From the IMG/VR virus record IMGVR_UViG_3300049445_000157, positions 1 through 29,794 of that record: a DNA stretch of 29,794 nucleotides; one strand, written 5' to 3'. Below, one piece after another: positions 27,994-29,794 of this stretch. Origin of the DNA: a virus. The notes under the pieces are model-generated. The model had not been told where the DNA came from and ran no database searches. It saw nothing but the letters and a program-made list of their open reading frames with translations. Numbering within the stretch: position 1 is the first letter of the stretch; every line of letters starts with the position of its first letter. A program made the position numbers and the translations under genes.

Positions 27994-28605
27994 TCAGTCC
28001 TCCGTTGAGCTTGGTTGCGGCCACGGCCCGTCGGTTGCGGGCGGATAGGGCGGATCGCCGGTCGGCACGACGACGACGGCGGCGGGATCGGAACCGGGCA
28101 CACCGACCGCGCCGGGCGCATGGAAGATATCGACCTCGACATGCGCGAGCGGAACCGATAGCGGCTGAACGCCGTCCGCGTCGGTTAACTGCCAGTCGAT
28201 GTTGAATTCCCACTGGTAGAACAGCCGCGCGCGATCGAGATCGAGATAGCGCGCGCCGGCAAACGACGTGCCACGAACCATGCGGCACTCGCCGATTTCA
28301 AGGTTGAGCACCGAGGCGAATATCTGCGCCTCGATCGTCTCAAAGCTCATCGTCGGGTCCTGACCGCGCCGGTCGCGTTGCGCGTCAAGCTCGACCGCGA
28401 TCCCGACTTGCTTGTGAACGATCTGAATCAAGCCGTTCCAGACTTGGTTCGGCTCGGCTTCCTGGCCGAGCGGCAAGACATACGCCGCCGGCAACGCCAT
28501 CGACGTGTTGTAAGCTTTCAGTCCCGCATAGAATTCCGCCGAGCCGCCGACGCGACCGCCGAAGATCGGCGCGTTGCTCCGTAGCTGCGAGATGAAGGCG
28601 CCCAT
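27994..28605 (-). CDS. Tail terminator-like protein (Mu gp37-like)
   Basis: MGAFISQLRSNAPIFGGRVG, GSAEFYAGLKAYNTSMALPA, AYVLPLGQEAEPNQVWNGLI and QIVHKQVGIAVELDAQRDRR are typical of the gpU/gp37 cap that stops tube growth. A Pro-rich, acidic tail is extra. ATG 28605 matches where homologues start. GTG 28632 would overlap the previous stop as GTGA and remains possible. Confidence 0.78.
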   Translation of the reverse strand: MGAFISQLRSNAPIFGGRVGGSAEFYAGLKAYNTSMALPAAYVLPLGQEAEPNQVWNGLIQIVHKQVGIAVELDAQRDRRGQDPTMSFETIEAQIFASVLNLEIGECRMVRGTSFAGARYLDLDRARLFYQWEFNIDWQLTDADGVQPLSVPLAHVEVDIFHAPGAVGVPGSDPAAVVVVPTGDPPYPPATDGPWPQPSSTED

Positions 28606-28628
28606 GATGGTTACGCCGCCGTTGCCGC

Positions 28629-29141
28629 TCACTTCGGCTTGGTTTCTTTCCAGGTCAACGCATGCTCCAGCGCCAAACGGACACGGCGATCAAGCTCGGG
28701 CGCCTGTTGCGCCATGACGCGATCGAGGAACGGGCGCGGCTCGAGGACGCGCTTGGTATAGACGCCCTTGGCGCGCATATGCCGGCCGGTCCGCCGGTTG
28801 ACCGGCCGCGCCAATGACCGGCCGGGATTGCCGCCGCCTTTCGCGCCGGCTTCGAGGAACAGCGCATAGAATTGCCGCGCGCGGACCGCAAAGCCTTCGC
28901 TCGACTTGAAAACGAACGTCTTGAGACTGCCCCGGAGATCGCCGGAGAGTCGAGCGGGCGGCTGGCCCGGCGCCGACGCGCGATGCGCGCCATATTGCCG
29001 GCCGGAGCCGTTGCTTTGCGCGATCAGCCGGCCCGCCTTGTTTTTAATATCGTTGCCGGCCGCGCGCATGAGCTTGCCGAGCTCACGCTTGTCGAGCGCG
29101 ACTTGCCCCCAATGGGTGACGGTTAGCTTTAGGTCGCTCAC
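28629..29141 (-). CDS. HK97 gp10-like / tail completion protein
   Basis: The product has 170 residues. VALDKRELGKLMRAAGNDIK, NKAGRLIAQSNGSGRQYGAH, APGQPPARLSGDLRGSLKTF and RQFYALFLEAGAKGGGNPGR with EPRPFLDRVMAQ form the gp10 family pattern (APG.PP..L.G.L..S; Y...LE.G; RPFL). It acts at the head-tail joint. The start is GTG 29141, overlapping the small membrane gene stop as GTGA; frames open further upstream are read-through. Confidence 0.82.
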   Translation of the reverse strand: MSDLKLTVTHWGQVALDKRELGKLMRAAGNDIKNKAGRLIAQSNGSGRQYGAHRASAPGQPPARLSGDLRGSLKTFVFKSSEGFAVRARQFYALFLEAGAKGGGNPGRSLARPVNRRTGRHMRAKGVYTKRVLEPRPFLDRVMAQQAPELDRRVRLALEHALTWKETKPK

Positions 29142-29305
29142 CACCACCCCCAGCGCGGTCCGCCGAGCGCGCCGAGCAGCACCAGGATCAAGAGCACCAC
29201 GAGAATAACGCCGACCGGCGAGCCGGGGCCGACATAGCCGGCATGCCAGCCATAGCCGCCGCCCATCAGGAGGACGATCAACAGGACGATCAGGAGCAAG
29301 GTCAT
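29138..29305 (-). CDS. Small membrane protein, DUF3309-like (55 aa)
   Basis: The frame reads MTLLLIVLLIVLLMGGGYGW, HAGYVGPGSPVGVILVVLLI, LVLLGALGGPRWGWW. Two Leu/Val helices are joined by a Gly/Tyr turn, which is the DUF3309 layout. ATGA and GTGA overlaps with both neighbours support it as real. A membrane peptide within the head-tail connector cluster is odd; function unknown. Confidence 0.75.
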   Translation of the reverse strand: MTLLLIVLLIVLLMGGGYGWHAGYVGPGSPVGVILVVLLILVLLGALGGPRWGWW

Positions 29306-29778
29306 AGCGGATTGATCCCCGGCGGGGCTGCGGCCGCGCCGTCATAGGGTTCCGTCAGAAGTGCGTTGCGCGTTCCGTCGCCGTCGTCGGGCGTCGTGCG
29401 GCTATGCTCTAGCTCACACTCCATCCGAATGAAGCGAAGCCGACCGCCGATCTCGGTCGAGCGGCGGACGCGGAATAGCTCGGTCCGCAAGCCGGTGCCG
29501 TCTGGCCGGATCCTCGACCGCGCGACGACATCGATCGTCGCCGGATAGTCCTGCCAGCGGATATCGATCATATGCGTCACCGGCCCGTCGATCTGCGTTG
29601 ACTGGTAGAGCGTCGAGGGCCGGCTCGGCTGGATGTTCGCCCAGACGGTCGCGAGCGGAACCAAGGTTTCGGCGAGCGCGAGATCGTCGGCCGGCGACTG
29701 GTCGCGGCGATAGAGCGTAACCCGCCAGCGCAAGGCGCCTAGCGTCGCCGCGTAGCCGCCGGAGGGATCGTCAGGCAT
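29302..29778 (-). CDS. Head closure / head-tail joining protein-like
   Basis: The product has 158 residues. LGALRWRVTLYRRDQSPADD, LVPLATVWANIQPSRPSTLY, THMIDIRWQDYPATIDVVAR and ELFRVRRSTEIGGRLRFIRM ECELE follow the SPP1 gp16 / phage head-tail joining family: a small beta-barrel that caps the connector. It is preceded by the tail of another gene and followed by the membrane peptide gene in ATGA overlap. Confidence 0.72.
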   Translation of the reverse strand: MPDDPSGGYAATLGALRWRVTLYRRDQSPADDLALAETLVPLATVWANIQPSRPSTLYQSTQIDGPVTHMIDIRWQDYPATIDVVARSRIRPDGTGLRTELFRVRRSTEIGGRLRFIRMECELEHSRTTPDDGDGTRNALLTEPYDGAAAAPPGINPL

Positions 29779-29794
29779 GGTTGAGCCGTCCGCC
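29771..29794 (-). CDS. Possible 3' end of upstream head gene (partial)
   Basis: A frame open from the window edge ends GGRLNHA-stop at 29771, overlapping the next ATG as ATGCCTGA. That overlap is like others in this operon and a connector gene is expected here, but only seven codons are visible. Confidence 0.35.
   Translation of the reverse strand, partial: GGRLNHA

Overview
The window is almost wholly phage: a temperate, Mu-like contractile-tailed (myovirus-type) genome or prophage of a GC-rich host, most likely an alphaproteobacterium. The host guess is inference from base composition, gene style and a PEP-CTERM-like secreted protein. No rRNA, tRNA, insertion sequence or clear host housekeeping gene was seen.

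Layout. (1) Positions 1-5695, minus strand: a YdaS/Cro-like regulator at 5695, then a VRR-NUC nuclease, an MT-A70 adenine methyltransferase, a possible PD-(D/E)XK protein, two replication-type proteins, small proteins and a sigma-region-4-like regulator. After a 234-bp non-coding control region come a zinc-ribbon protein, a PemK/MazF-like protein, an HNH endonuclease and the start of a secreted protein that runs off the left edge. (2) Positions 5696-5875: a divergent lysogeny-type control region. (3) Positions 5876-10750, plus strand: an XRE regulator, then an early operon of Gp157-like protein, RecT/Bet recombinase, an AlpA-like excisionase candidate and many small overlapping genes. (4) Positions 10745-10956: a short type I-E-like CRISPR array (three 29-bp repeats plus one degenerate, three 32-bp spacers) with no cas gene in the window, then about 315 bp of non-coding DNA rich in dyads and direct repeats. 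(5) Positions 11272-14170, plus strand: a lone small gene with its own terminator, then a tyrosine integrase operon. (6) Positions 14300-29794, minus strand: the late operon read right to left. It holds head closure, tail completion, tail terminator, gp38-like, sheath, tube, tail chaperones with a -1 frameshift, lysozyme-bearing tape measure, DNA circularisation protein in two genes, hub, collagen-bearing spike, gp46, baseplate J, gp48, S74 tail fibre, beta-helix tailspike and a small membrane protein.

Genes inside each operon are tightly coupled by ATGA, GTGA, TAATG or TGATG overlaps. I used these overlaps to choose starts and to find genes too short to be obvious. A 17-bp dyad of the form CTTGCA-N5-TGCAAG occurs between the divergent regulators, before the recT operon, beside the CRISPR array and before the lone gene. 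The simplest model is that one phage repressor controls all of these, so the array and the lone gene would belong to the lysogeny regulon. This is inference.

The most unusual content is the cas-less CRISPR mini-array with operator-like sites beside it. Next are the secreted-protein gene fused by overlap to the HNH gene, the collagen-like insertion in the tail spike, and the precise T TTT TTG frameshift site in the tail chaperone gene.
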